Positions 33,729 to 43,506 of a DNA stretch of 64,000 nucleotides are shown here, one piece after another. The DNA is from Polaribacter litorisediminis (lineage in GTDB: Bacteria; Bacteroidota; Bacteroidia; Flavobacteriales; Flavobacteriaceae): positions 3,771,501 to 3,835,500 of the forward strand of contig NZ_CP082966.1 in assembly GCF_019968605.1 (NCBI RefSeq). Reading direction: 5' to 3'. The first letter of the stretch is position 1. Each line of letters begins with the position of its first letter. The notes under the pieces were generated by a model. That model worked only from the letters and a program-made list of their open reading frames with translations. It searched no databases and was not told the origin of the DNA. Made by a program: the position numbers and the translations under genes.

Positions 33729-36446
33729 ATGATAAAAAATTTATTACTAGTTGCGTTTATAGCCTTTAGTAGCCTAGCAATGGTATCGCAAACCACCATT
33801 ACGGGTACGGTTAAAGATGCAAAAACGGGAGAAACACTTCCTGGAGCCAACATTAAAATTTCTAGAAAATCAGTAGGAACAACTACAGATTTTGACGGTA
33901 ATTTTGTTTTAGAAGTGTCAGATACTCCACCTTTTACCATAGAAATTTCTATGCTAGGGTATAAAATGGAAGAGATAGAGATTACAAAAAATAATCAAAA
34001 AGTATCGGCTGTGTTAACAGAAAATGAAACCTCTTTAGATGAAATTGTAGTATCCGCATCTAGAACTCCAGAACGTATTATGGAGTCTCCTGTAACTATT
34101 GAAAGAATGGATGCTAGAGCTATTAAAAACACTTCTTCACCTTCGTTTTATGATGGTTTGGAAAATTTAAAAGGTGTAGATATCAACACCAGTAGTTTAA
34201 CATTTAAATCTGTAAACACAAGAGGTTTTGCTACGTTTGCAAATACACGTTTTATGCAATTGGTAGATGGCATGGACAATTCATCACCAGCATTAAACTT
34301 TGCTATTGGTAACCTTTTAGGAATGTCTGAATTAGATGTGTCTACCGTAGAATTACTTCCGGGTGCGGCATCAGCATTATATGGTGCAAATGCCTTTAAT
34401 GGTATTATGTTTATGACAAGTAGAAGTCCTTTTGATGATGCGGGAATAAGTTTTTCAATGAAAGGAGGTATTACAAGTCAAGAGGCTGCTGGAAACAATG
34501 AATTTTATGACTTAAGCCTTAGATTAGCGCATCAATTTTCTGATAAATTTGCTGCAAAAGCAACTATTTCTTATTTAGAAGGAACAGAATGGTTTGCAAC
34601 AGATACTAGAAACACTAGAAACGGAGAATATGCTCCTGGAGATAGATCTTTAAACGATTATGATGGTTTAAATGTTTATGGAGATGAAGTTGCTACTAGT
34701 TTAGGAGGGGCAATAGGTAGAGTTAGTAGAACTGGTTATGAGGAAAGAGATTTAATGAAAGATTATCAAGCAAAAAGTTTAAAGGTAAATGCAGCGTTGC
34801 ATTATCGCCCTTTTGGAGATGATCGTTTAGAAGTAATTTTAAATTCTAAGTTTGGTACGGGTAACACTATTTACCAAGGAGCTAATAGGTATAATATTAG
34901 AAATTTCTTCCTTGGACAAACCAAATTAGAAGTAAAAGGGAAAAACTTTTTTATAAGAGGTTATGTAACTACGGAAGATGCTAAAGATTCTTACGATTCT
35001 CGTTTTGCGGCTATTAACATTAACAGAAGGTGGAAGTCTGACCAAGAATGGTTTACTCAATATGCCGGTGCTTATTTAGTTTCTGGTTCTCATGCTTTTG
35101 CAAGATCAACTGCAGATACTGGTCGTTTAATTCCTGGAACACCAGGTTTTCAAGCTGCTTTTGATGATGTTACTTCAGACCCAGATTTAATTACGGGTGC
35201 TAGATTTCAAGATCAAACAAAACTATATCATTCAGATATCAACTATAATTTTCAAGATGTTATAGATTGGGCAGAATTTCAAGTGGGTGCTTCTTATAGA
35301 TTGTATTCTTTAAATTCTAATGGAAGTATTTTTACAGATAACGATGGTCCTATTGATTATGATGAATATGGGGTTTACACACAAATGCAGAAGAAATTTT
35401 TAGAAGATGATCGTTTAAAGTTTACTGCTTCAGTTCGTTATGACAAAGCACAAAACTTTGATGGAAATTTCTCTCCAAGAGTTTCTTTAGCGTACGCAGC
35501 TGGAGAAAATAAAAATGATAATTTTAGAGCTTCTTTTCAAAAAGGTTTTAGAAACCCAACTACACAAGATCAATATATTGGATTAAATGCAGGTGCTGCC
35601 ATATTAGTTGGTTCTGCACCAGACAATTTAGATAGATTTACAAGTGCTCCTATAAATGTAAGTACAGCTGGGCAAGCATTCGTTGGCGGTGCTACGACTA
35701 CTTTATCTGGTAGATTAGCTTATGAAAATTCTTTTTCAGCAAGTTCAGTGCAAAATGGTGCTCCAGCAAAATCTAGCTCTCCTTTAGTAAGACCAGAAGA
35801 AGTGACTGCTTTTGAATTAGGATATAGAGGTTTAATTAATGCTGGGGAGTCTAGAATTACAGTAGATTTAAGTGGTTACTACAACAGTTATGATGGTTTT
35901 ATTTCTGGTAAAAACGTATTAGTACCTTTCTATGGAACCGTAGGTGATAATAGTTTATCTCTTTTAGCACTTCAAAATGGTGATTTTCAGGCATTCCAAA
36001 CATACACAAATACCATTGCAGATATTAATTCTTACGGTGCTTCTATCGGTTTAAATACGAAGATATTTAATGGTTTCGACTTTGGAGTAAGTTATACCTA
36101 TGCTAGATTTGAGTTTGATGAAGCCTCTGATCCAGATTTTGAAGCTGGTTTTAACACACCAGAAAACAAAGTTAAAATACAATTTGGTAAAACAGATTTA
36201 TTTGAAAACTTCGGATTTAATGTAAATTTAAGATGGCAAGATGAATTTTTATGGGAATCTACTTTCTTAGATGCCACTGTAGATGCTAGAACTGTATTAG
36301 ATGCACAAATTAACTATAGTGTTCCTAGTTGGAAGTCTGTATTTAAATTAGGAGGCGCAAATTTAGGTGGGCAAGAATATTTTAGTGCACCAGGTGTTGG
36401 TGCTGTAGGATCTCAATTCTATCTTTCTTGGACAATTAATAACTAA
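33729..36446 (+). CDS. TonB-dependent receptor with carboxypeptidase-like N-domain
   Basis: 905 residues. Signal peptide to about residue 20 (SLAMVSQ), a CarboxypepD_reg-like domain (TITGTVKDAKTGETLPGANI), a plug domain (about 120-230, LPGAASALYGANAFNGIMFM), then a 22-strand barrel ending FYLSWTINN. Outer-membrane active transporter. It is followed 17 bases downstream by a GDSL lipoprotein gene, so the pair probably handles one lipid- or ester-containing substrate. Confidence 0.92.
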   Translation: MIKNLLLVAFIAFSSLAMVSQTTITGTVKDAKTGETLPGANIKISRKSVGTTTDFDGNFVLEVSDTPPFTIEISMLGYKMEEIEITKNNQKVSAVLTENETSLDEIVVSASRTPERIMESPVTIERMDARAIKNTSSPSFYDGLENLKGVDINTSSLTFKSVNTRGFATFANTRFMQLVDGMDNSSPALNFAIGNLLGMSELDVSTVELLPGAASALYGANAFNGIMFMTSRSPFDDAGISFSMKGGITSQEAAGNNEFYDLSLRLAHQFSDKFAAKATISYLEGTEWFATDTRNTRNGEYAPGDRSLNDYDGLNVYGDEVATSLGGAIGRVSRTGYEERDLMKDYQAKSLKVNAALHYRPFGDDRLEVILNSKFGTGNTIYQGANRYNIRNFFLGQTKLEVKGKNFFIRGYVTTEDAKDSYDSRFAAININRRWKSDQEWFTQYAGAYLVSGSHAFARSTADTGRLIPGTPGFQAAFDDVTSDPDLITGARFQDQTKLYHSDINYNFQDVIDWAEFQVGASYRLYSLNSNGSIFTDNDGPIDYDEYGVYTQMQKKFLEDDRLKFTASVRYDKAQNFDGNFSPRVSLAYAAGENKNDNFRASFQKGFRNPTTQDQYIGLNAGAAILVGSAPDNLDRFTSAPINVSTAGQAFVGGATTTLSGRLAYENSFSASSVQNGAPAKSSSPLVRPEEVTAFELGYRGLINAGESRITVDLSGYYNSYDGFISGKNVLVPFYGTVGDNSLSLLALQNGDFQAFQTYTNTIADINSYGASIGLNTKIFNGFDFGVSYTYARFEFDEASDPDFEAGFNTPENKVKIQFGKTDLFENFGFNVNLRWQDEFLWESTFLDATVDARTVLDAQINYSVPSWKSVFKLGGANLGGQEYFSAPGVGAVGSQFYLSWTINN

Positions 36447-36463
36447 TAAAAAAATATTATTTT

Positions 36464-37972
36464 ATGAAAAATTATAAATATATAGGTTTGTTTCTTTTAT
36501 CATTAGGCCTTGTTTCTTGTGATGTAGATAACACCTTACCTGAAATACAAGCTGAAGCAATTCCCGAAGTTGCATTAAATACAAACGGATTAGATTTTTC
36601 TAGTTACGTTTCTGTCGGAGCTTCTTTTACAGCAGGTTATACTGATGGAGCTATGTTTAAAGCAGCTCAAGAAAATTCTTTTCCAAACATTTTGGCAGGC
36701 AAATTTGGTACAAATTTTAACCAACCTTTAATGAATGACAATATTGGAGGATTAGTTTTTAACGGAACAGCTGTGCAACCACCAAGATTTTATTTTGATG
36801 GAGCAGGACCTGCAAGGTTATCTGCAACCCCAACTACACAATTAGGCGTGCCTGCTTCAGGTGGACCCTTTAATAATTTTGGAGCTCCGGGTGCAAAAAG
36901 TTTTCATTTAGGATTTCCTGGTTATGGGCAATTAAATCCTTACTTTGGTAGAATGGCTTCGAGCCCAACAGCTACCGTTATGGGAGATGCGTTGGCACGA
37001 AACCCAACGTTTTTTACCTTATCAGAAATTGGAGGAAATGATGTTTTAGGGTATGCACTTTCTGGAGGTTCAGGAGTAGATCAAACGGGTAATTTTGATC
37101 CATCAACCTACGGAGGTAATGATATTACAGACCCTAATGTTTTTGCCGATGTTTTTAGCGGTATGGTTACTGCTTTAACTGCAAACGGAGCAAAAGGAGT
37201 AGTGGCTAATGTACCTTACATTACAGATTTAGCCAATTTTACGACAGTACCTTATAACCCTGTGCCGTTAGATGCAGGAACAGCAGCAGCTGTTAATGGT
37301 GCATACGCTGCTTATAATGGAGGTTTACAACAGGCTTATGCAGCTTTAAACCAAGTAGCTCCAGGATTATTTACAGAGGAAGAACTGAATAAGAGATTAA
37401 TTAACTTTTCAGAAGGTCAAAATCCAGTAGTAATTATTGATGAATATTTAACAGATTTAGGAGCTATAAATCCAGCTTTTGCTGCCTTACCTCAATTTAG
37501 ACAAACTACAGCTGATGATTTGTTAGTGCTGGCAGGTGCAAGCTTTATAGGTACTCTAGCAGATCCTAGTAATCCTGCTTCGGTTAGAGGTGTTGCAGTA
37601 GCTTTAGGTGATCAATGGGTAATAACACCACAAGAACAAACGGCAATTAAAAATGCTACGGATGCATACAATACTACGATAGCTGCAGTAGCAGGCGCAA
37701 ATCCAAATGTTGCTTTAGTAGACTTTAAAGGGGTTTTATCAGAAGCGTCTACGGGTATTACTTTTGACAACTACAATATGAATACTGGTTTGGTTACTGG
37801 CGGTTTAATAAGTTTAGACGGTGTACATTTAACAGGTAGAGGTTATGCTTTAATGGCGAATAAGATATTAGAAGCCATGGATGCTGAATTTGGTTCTAAC
37901 TTTACTTCTGCTACAAATGGTTTAGCTAAAGCTGACGATTACCCTACTAACTATTCGCCTACATTACAATAG
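36464..37972 (+). CDS. SGNH/GDSL hydrolase-like lipoprotein
   Basis: 502 residues. Signal peptide with lipobox LVSC (Cys near residue 19). It has a SVGASFTAGYTDG block resembling GDS-type block I, SEIGGNDVLGYA (GxND block III) and a C-terminal DGVHLTGRGYALMAN (DxxH block V). These are the SGNH esterase/lipase motifs, with Ser replaced around GAS. Surface or periplasmic. Co-transcribed with the preceding receptor, partner in uptake or trimming of its ligand. Confidence 0.85.
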   Translation: MKNYKYIGLFLLSLGLVSCDVDNTLPEIQAEAIPEVALNTNGLDFSSYVSVGASFTAGYTDGAMFKAAQENSFPNILAGKFGTNFNQPLMNDNIGGLVFNGTAVQPPRFYFDGAGPARLSATPTTQLGVPASGGPFNNFGAPGAKSFHLGFPGYGQLNPYFGRMASSPTATVMGDALARNPTFFTLSEIGGNDVLGYALSGGSGVDQTGNFDPSTYGGNDITDPNVFADVFSGMVTALTANGAKGVVANVPYITDLANFTTVPYNPVPLDAGTAAAVNGAYAAYNGGLQQAYAALNQVAPGLFTEEELNKRLINFSEGQNPVVIIDEYLTDLGAINPAFAALPQFRQTTADDLLVLAGASFIGTLADPSNPASVRGVAVALGDQWVITPQEQTAIKNATDAYNTTIAAVAGANPNVALVDFKGVLSEASTGITFDNYNMNTGLVTGGLISLDGVHLTGRGYALMANKILEAMDAEFGSNFTSATNGLAKADDYPTNYSPTLQ

Positions 37973-37990
37973 TAAAATAGTTTATATATA

Positions 37991-38030
37991 AAAAAGGTTG
38001 AGATTATAAAATCTCAACCTTTTTTTTTTG
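37991..38030. terminator. bidirectional rho-independent terminator
   Basis: Perfect stem AAAGGTTGAGATT / AATCTCAACCTTT with a short A/T loop, flanked by an A-run on the left and a T-run on the right. It therefore serves both the GDSL gene and the convergent sufS gene. Confidence 0.9.
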
Positions 38031-38050
38031 ATATAAATATGTATTTCATT

Positions 38051-39262
38051 CTAAGAAAGCATCATTTTTGCTCGTTTTAAACCAGCAATAAACATAGCGA
38101 TTTCTTCTTTGGTATTGTAAAATGAAAAAGAGGCTCTTACAGTACCTGGAATTTTATAATAATCCATAATAGGTTGTGCACAATGATGCCCTGTTCTTAC
38201 AGCAATACCTAATTTATCTAGAATAGCACCAATATCATAAGGATGAATTCCATCGATATTAAAAGAAATAACCGCAGTTTTTTCATTGGTGGTTCCGTAG
38301 ATTTTTAACCCTTCAATTTTTAGAAGCTCTTCTGTACCGTATTTTAAAAGCTCATTTTCATATGCAGCAATTGCATCAAATCCAATAGTGTTCATGTAGT
38401 CTATGGCGGTTCCAAAAGCGATTCCTCCACAAATATTAGGCGTTCCTGCTTCAAATTTATGAGGCAAACCAGCATACGTTGTTTTTTCAAAAGATACCGT
38501 AGCAATCATTTCTCCTCCACCTTGATAAGGAGGTAATTTTTCTAACCATTCTTTTTTTCCATATAACATGCCAACGCCTGTTGGGCCACATAATTTATGG
38601 GCAGAGGCCACATAAAAATCTGCATCTAATTTTTGAACATCAGGTTTTATATGAGGTGTTGCTTGTGCTCCATCAATTAAAACAGCAGCACCAACTTTAT
38701 GAGCAGCATTGATAATTTCTTCAATAGGATTTACCGTTCCTAAGGCATTTGAAACATGATTACAGAAAACTAATTTGGTATTTTTATTTAACAATTTATG
38801 GTAAGTTTGCATGTCTAAGGCACCTTCTTCATTCATCGGGATCACTTTTAAAATAGCCCCTGTTTTTTCGCAGAGCATTTGCCAAGGAACAATGTTTGAA
38901 TGATGTTCTAAAGCGGAAACAATCAACTCATCACCTTTCTTTAAAAGTGATGAAAATCCAGAAGCTACAATATTGATGCTATGTGTAGTTCCGGCTGTTA
39001 AAATAATTTCATACGCTTCTTTTGCATTAAAATGTTGTTGGATTTTAATACGAGCTTGTTCGTATTTATCAGTAGCTTCTTGACTTAAAGTATGAACGCC
39101 CCTGTGAATGTTTGCGTTGTAATTGCTATAATAATCTACAATCGTATCAATAACAATTTGAGGCGTTTGTGAAGTAGCAGCATTATCGAAATAGACTAAA
39201 GGTTTTCCGTGAACAGTTCTTTTAAGGATTGGAAAATCAGCGCGAATTTTATCAACATTCAT
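38051..39262 (-). CDS. sufS: cysteine desulfurase SufS
   Basis: 403 residues from the ATG at 39262 (NVDKIRADFPIL, the usual N-terminus; the open frame extends eight codons further). PLP lysine in ASAHKLCGPTG (Lys223) and catalytic Cys361 in RTGHHCAQP. A type II desulfurase that takes sulfur from cysteine for SufBCD. In related genomes it follows sufD; here about 5.7 kb including a restriction island separates them. Confidence 0.96.
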   Translation of the reverse strand: MNVDKIRADFPILKRTVHGKPLVYFDNAATSQTPQIVIDTIVDYYSNYNANIHRGVHTLSQEATDKYEQARIKIQQHFNAKEAYEIILTAGTTHSINIVASGFSSLLKKGDELIVSALEHHSNIVPWQMLCEKTGAILKVIPMNEEGALDMQTYHKLLNKNTKLVFCNHVSNALGTVNPIEEIINAAHKVGAAVLIDGAQATPHIKPDVQKLDADFYVASAHKLCGPTGVGMLYGKKEWLEKLPPYQGGGEMIATVSFEKTTYAGLPHKFEAGTPNICGGIAFGTAIDYMNTIGFDAIAAYENELLKYGTEELLKIEGLKIYGTTNEKTAVISFNIDGIHPYDIGAILDKLGIAVRTGHHCAQPIMDYYKIPGTVRASFSFYNTKEEIAMFIAGLKRAKMMLS

Positions 39263-39366
39263 CATACAAAACATATTTAATTGCAAAGATAAAGGTTGAT
39301 TTTTTAAACGAATAACAAAGCCAATATGAATTTCTTATTTTTACATCATCAAATTCTTTTTTAATC

Positions 39367-40689
39367 ATGAAAATTTTCAAGCGAATGCTACTTTTAGTAG
39401 CGGTATTTATTACAATTGTTGTTGTTTACAATTATCCAAAATTAAATATTATTGCAGGTTATTCTGCTAAAAATGCAGCTTCATCTGTTTTTGTAGCAAA
39501 TAGATCTTTAGCGTTTACAGATACAACAGATAATAATTTTTCTCCGATTAATTTGGCAAGTGATCAAGTACAGATGCCTAAAAAAGCTGTTATTTCTAGC
39601 GTTTTTGGTTTGCTGAGTAGAACATCTTTTTACAGGGAAGGAACTGGAAGTGTGGTAGCACTAAAAGAGGAAGATATACATAAAAGTTATTTGGCACCAA
39701 AAAGAGGAGTTCCAGATAATGATACACCTTTTCCGTATGGGAATGCGGCGCAAAAAGACACGGTTTTCACGAATGTTGATTATGAGCAACTAGAGAATGC
39801 TTTGGATGTATTATTTGATCCTGAAAATAAAACAAGAGCGGCAGTTGTAGTGTATAAAAACCAAATTATTGCAGAACGATATGCAGCTGGTTTTGACCAG
39901 GAGTCTAAAATTTTAGGATGGTCTATGACCAAAAGTATTGTAGGTACTTTATTCGGTGTGTTAGAACATCAAAATAAAATGAATGTTTTCGATAAAGCTC
40001 CCTTTAACGATTGGCAAAATGACGAAAGAAGTCAAATAACAATTCATAATTTATTACAAATGAATTCTGGTTTAGAGTGGAATGAAGATTATAACACGAT
40101 TTCTGATGTTTCTAAAATGTTGTTTTTAGAACGAGATATGACTAAAAGTCAAATAAAAAAACCATTGGTAGGTGCACCCAACGAAAGTTGGTATTACTCT
40201 TCCGGAACCACTAATTTATTATCAGGAATTTTAAGAAAGCAGTTTCAAACACACCAAGAATATTTAGATTTTTGGTATGCAGATTTAATTGATAAAATTG
40301 GCATGAATTCGATGCTTGTAGAAACTGATTTGGCAGGCAATTATGTAGGCTCTTCTTATGCTTGGGCAACCGCTAGAGATTGGTCTAAATTAGGACTGCT
40401 GTATTTACATAATGGTCATTGGAAAGGTAAACAACTTTTTACAAAAGAATGGGTAAAATACGCGACTACGCCAACGCCAACATCAGACGGTCAGTATGGT
40501 GGTCAAATTTGGTTAAATGCAGGGAAAACGTATCCTAATGTGCCAAAAAACATGTATTTCTTTAGCGGGTATCAAGGACAAAACGTATATATTTTGCCGG
40601 ATAAAGATTTGGTGGTGGTTAGAATGGGCTTAACTAAAAACGCTGATGTTGATTTGTTATTGAGTGAAATTATAAAAAATATCAAATAA
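39367..40689 (+). CDS. serine hydrolase (beta-lactamase family)
   Basis: 440 residues. N-terminal membrane anchor (6-22), then a class C beta-lactamase-like fold with GWSMTKS (Ser186, Lys189 of SxxK), the YSSGTTN motif at the YxN position and a GGQIWLN block. Probably a periplasmic esterase, peptidase or 6-aminohexanoate-dimer-hydrolase-like enzyme rather than a drug-resistance enzyme. Divergent from sufS across 104 bp. Confidence 0.9.
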   Translation: MKIFKRMLLLVAVFITIVVVYNYPKLNIIAGYSAKNAASSVFVANRSLAFTDTTDNNFSPINLASDQVQMPKKAVISSVFGLLSRTSFYREGTGSVVALKEEDIHKSYLAPKRGVPDNDTPFPYGNAAQKDTVFTNVDYEQLENALDVLFDPENKTRAAVVVYKNQIIAERYAAGFDQESKILGWSMTKSIVGTLFGVLEHQNKMNVFDKAPFNDWQNDERSQITIHNLLQMNSGLEWNEDYNTISDVSKMLFLERDMTKSQIKKPLVGAPNESWYYSSGTTNLLSGILRKQFQTHQEYLDFWYADLIDKIGMNSMLVETDLAGNYVGSSYAWATARDWSKLGLLYLHNGHWKGKQLFTKEWVKYATTPTPTSDGQYGGQIWLNAGKTYPNVPKNMYFFSGYQGQNVYILPDKDLVVVRMGLTKNADVDLLLSEIIKNIK

Positions 40690-40764
40690 ATAACATCAAT
40701 TTTGGTGTATGATGTGGTTTGCATAAATTTTTGAAAGGAGTTTTGGAGAGTATTCCATATCAAA

Positions 40765-41688
40765 TTAATATTTGTTCAGCGATTTTATTTTCTTTAGGTT
40801 CCTTTTAAAAAAACTATAGTTATAGTATGTAAATCCTTGAAAGTTTAAATGTTCTTCTAATGCAATTTGTTTTTTTTCTAGCTCTGTAAAAAATATTCTT
40901 TCCGCTTCTTCAAATTCATGATTTCTTAACCATTTACCCATGAAATTATTTTCTTCAGAAAACAAGATAGAAATTTCAATATGAGAATGGATTGCATCTA
41001 AATGATTTAGTCTTTCTTTTACATATAAATAACTGTATTTGGGGTCTTCTACATAATCATGAACCAGCAACATATCTACATGTTTACTTATTTGATCGGC
41101 TTCTTGCCGTGTAAATTTACCCACATAAGCTTCTATTTTTATATCTATGTTTGCGTCTTCAGCTAAACTTTTCATAACAAATAGAGAGTTTATATAGTAC
41201 TTAAAAGAACTCTCTCTATTACAAGACATATTGGCCTTTTTTAAATAGGTTTCGCAATAATAACCTCCGTCCAACGATTGTTTTTTATTCCAATATTCAT
41301 ACTCAAGATTGTAGACATCAAATCGTTCTTCTTGTTTTGTTCTAGATACATTATAAGGGTGAATAGCTTTAATGAAAAAGTTACCAGTTTCGCCAGAGGC
41401 ACTTACACTTTTTACATGGTGTTCTTTTTTTGCTTTTGCAATAAATTTTGCAAGAAGTCCGTTTTGAGATGCATCGCCCAAAGGAAACCTTTTATGCACT
41501 TTATTCAGGTCATATAGAATGATTTCTTCGATATCATTTTTATCTACAAATTCTAATAATTCTTTTTCTAGAGTATAAGAGCCTAGTATATTACTGAAAT
41601 TATCGACATACATTTTTCTACCTTGACCCAAAGAAATTGATATAAACAGGATATAAAATGTAAATGATAAAAGCTCTAATTTTCTCAT
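40765..41688 (-). CDS. secreted protein of unknown function, 307 aa
   Basis: Signal peptide (LLSFTFYILFISISLGQG), then an alternating beta/alpha pattern with EEIILYDLNKVHKRFP, DMLLVHDYVEDP and IEISILFS, consistent with a TIM-barrel-like glycoside-hydrolase fold. No catalytic residues I can name. It sits at the left border of the restriction-modification island. Confidence 0.75.
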   Translation of the reverse strand: MRKLELLSFTFYILFISISLGQGRKMYVDNFSNILGSYTLEKELLEFVDKNDIEEIILYDLNKVHKRFPLGDASQNGLLAKFIAKAKKEHHVKSVSASGETGNFFIKAIHPYNVSRTKQEERFDVYNLEYEYWNKKQSLDGGYYCETYLKKANMSCNRESSFKYYINSLFVMKSLAEDANIDIKIEAYVGKFTRQEADQISKHVDMLLVHDYVEDPKYSYLYVKERLNHLDAIHSHIEISILFSEENNFMGKWLRNHEFEEAERIFFTELEKKQIALEEHLNFQGFTYYNYSFFKRNLKKIKSLNKY

Positions 41689-41769
41689 AAAAAAGTGTTG
41701 TAAATTATAAGTACTAAATATAGTTATTTTTTTCCTTAATTATTTAAAGATTAAAATTTATAGGTAGGT

Positions 41770-41912
41770 ATCTACTGACCTTTATTGTATTATTTTTTGA
41801 AGCATTGAAATTAAAAAATAAGCAGTATAACATTTTTTGCGGCCATTTTTTTCAATAAAAAGGAAGCGAAACAGAACCGATTTATGACGGCATTATAGGA
41901 CTAAAAAGGACA
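41770..41912. mobile_element. MITE-like element, copy 3 (degenerate)
   Basis: Internal sequence TGAAATTAAAAAATAA and a right arm TTTATGACGGCATTATAGGA resemble copies 1 and 2 upstream of the cassette recombinase. The left terminal repeat is decayed. It marks the left side of the restriction-modification island. Confidence 0.55.
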
Positions 41913-42015
41913 TATAATATTTAAAAAGAGTGCTACAAAAGCTAAAACCAGTCAACTATTTTTGTGCTTTTGGTTTTTACCAACGCTAGAATTGAATATT
42001 TTAAATTAAAATGTT

Positions 42016-42037
42016 TATATTTGTCAAAAAATGACAA
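42016..42037 (+). promoter_or_regulatory. promoter with overlapping operator of the R-M regulator
   Basis: TATATTTG (42016-42023) matches the Bacteroidetes -7 box, with a TTG 21 bases upstream (41992-41994). The inverted repeat TTGTCA-AAAAA-TGACAA (42021-42037) overlaps it and ends five bases before the ATG at 42043. This placement suits autorepression by the HTH protein that follows. Confidence 0.65.
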
Positions 42038-42042
42038 GTCTT

Positions 42043-42363
42043 ATGAATACCACTTTTGGAGAGTACATTCGATTATTACGAAAACAAAACGAGTTGACTT
42101 TAACTCAACTTGCAGCGAAACTGAATTTGGACTCTGCAAATTTGAGTAAAATTGAGAATGGAAAAAGAGATTTTGACGAAAAACGTTTACCAAAACTTGC
42201 GAAAATCTTCAAAATCGATCTTACAGAATTGAGCAATGAATATTTGACCGACCAAATTGGAAAGCATATTTACGAAACGAATTGCACAAAACAACTTTTG
42301 CAAGTTGCGGAGGAAAAAGCAGAATACCGCAGAACACTTAATAAATCACTTCAAACAAAATAA
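42043..42363 (+). CDS. XRE-family HTH regulator of the R-M system
   Basis: 106 residues. A Cro/CI-type helix-turn-helix spans about residues 5-60 (LTLTQLAAKLNLDSANLSKI). Start taken at 42043; an ATG four codons earlier lies inside the operator. It reads into the methyltransferase gene three bases after its stop, so it is probably the controller of this R-M operon, acting on the inverted repeat in its own promoter. Confidence 0.85.
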   Translation: MNTTFGEYIRLLRKQNELTLTQLAAKLNLDSANLSKIENGKRDFDEKRLPKLAKIFKIDLTELSNEYLTDQIGKHIYETNCTKQLLQVAEEKAEYRRTLNKSLQTK

Positions 42364-42366
42364 AAT

Positions 42367-43170
42367 ATGAAAATAGTATCTTTTTTCGCAGGAGCTGGCG
42401 GACTTGACTTAGGCTTTCAGCAAGCAGGTTTTAATGTTATTTGGGCAAACGAATATGATAAAGAAATTTGGGAAACTTATGAAAAGAATCATCCAAATAC
42501 AATTCTTGACAAAAGAAGCATTGTTAATGTTCCAGTTGACGAAGTTCCGGAGTGTGATGGAATAATTGGTGGTCCACCTTGTCAAAGTTGGAGTGAAGCT
42601 GGAGCAGCAAGAGGAATTAAAGATAAAAGAGGTCAGTTATTCTACGACTTCATCAGAATATTAGAAGCAAAACAGCCAAAATTCTTTTTAGCAGAAAATG
42701 TTAGTGGAATGCTAATTTCAAAACATACAGAAGCTTTAGAAGGAATAAAAAAACTTTTTAGAAACGCAGGAATAGGTTATGAACTTTCTTTTCAAATGCT
42801 AAATGCATCTGATTACAATGTTCCTCAGGACAGAAAAAGAGTGTTTTTTATTGGAATTAGAAAAGACTTGAACTTTAAATATCAATTCCCAACTGAAACT
42901 TTTCCTAAAATAGCACTTGAAGAAATTATAACAGATTTAAAAGAAGGTGTTTTACCTGCATTAGAGTTTAATAATACAAACGGAAATAATTGTTCTGTTC
43001 CAAATCACGAATATATGATTGGTAGTTTTTCAACCATTTATATGTCAAGAAATAGAGTAAGAAGTTGGGACGAACAATCTTTTACAATTCAAGCTGGAGG
43101 AAGACACGCACCACTTCATCCACAGGCACCAAAAATGAAATTTATTGAAAAGAATAAAATAGCAGCTTAA
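42367..43170 (+). CDS. C5-cytosine DNA methyltransferase, C-terminally short
   Basis: 267 residues. Motif I FAGAGGLDLGF, motif IV GGPPCQSWS (nucleophile Cys72), motif VI ENVSGM (Glu110), motif VIII QDRKRVFFIG (154-163) and motif IX with FTIQAGGRHAPLHPQAP (239-255) are in order. It matches GGCC-type (HaeIII/NgoPII) enzymes. It stops right after motif IX, so motif X (GNAVP), present in enzymes of about 320-340 residues, is missing. Its TAA overlaps the next ATG. Confidence 0.9.
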   Translation: MKIVSFFAGAGGLDLGFQQAGFNVIWANEYDKEIWETYEKNHPNTILDKRSIVNVPVDEVPECDGIIGGPPCQSWSEAGAARGIKDKRGQLFYDFIRILEAKQPKFFLAENVSGMLISKHTEALEGIKKLFRNAGIGYELSFQMLNASDYNVPQDRKRVFFIGIRKDLNFKYQFPTETFPKIALEEIITDLKEGVLPALEFNNTNGNNCSVPNHEYMIGSFSTIYMSRNRVRSWDEQSFTIQAGGRHAPLHPQAPKMKFIEKNKIAA

Positions 43171-43358
43171 TGAATATAGATTATGCAAAAACTTTAGATA
43201 AATGTGATGAAGTAAAAAAGAAGTTACAAGAACTTTCAACCTTACTTTATTCAAATGTGAAACAAGAATTATCTTCAAAATTTAATAGTGAAAAAAATAA
43301 TATTGAGAATTGGATAGAAGAAATTGAATTTGAAATAACTAATTATAATCAAGATTAA
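43170..43358 (+). CDS. small helical protein inside the R-M operon
   Basis: 62 residues, charged and fully helical in pattern. Its ATG overlaps the methyltransferase stop (TAATG), a typical coupling. It contains no trace of methyltransferase motif X. Either a small accessory protein or the replacement for a lost methyltransferase tail. Function unknown. Confidence 0.6.
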   Translation: MNIDYAKTLDKCDEVKKKLQELSTLLYSNVKQELSSKFNSEKNNIENWIEEIEFEITNYNQD

Positions 43359-43506
43359 TTACCAATTTTTTTCAAGGTCATTAGGAATAACCTCTGAAAT
43401 ACAAGAAGTAATACATTGTTTTATTGAGAAGTTGAAGACAAAATAAATTCTGATAAACACAACCTGAAAAGTAATGAAGTTTTAAAGTAATTTTACTAAT
43501 TGGATA

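Noticed and set aside
42031..42042. Start of the R-M regulator at the first ATG
   Set aside because: That ATG lies inside the inverted-repeat operator and too close to the -7 box; the ATG at 42043 begins with the usual short lead before the helix-turn-helix.
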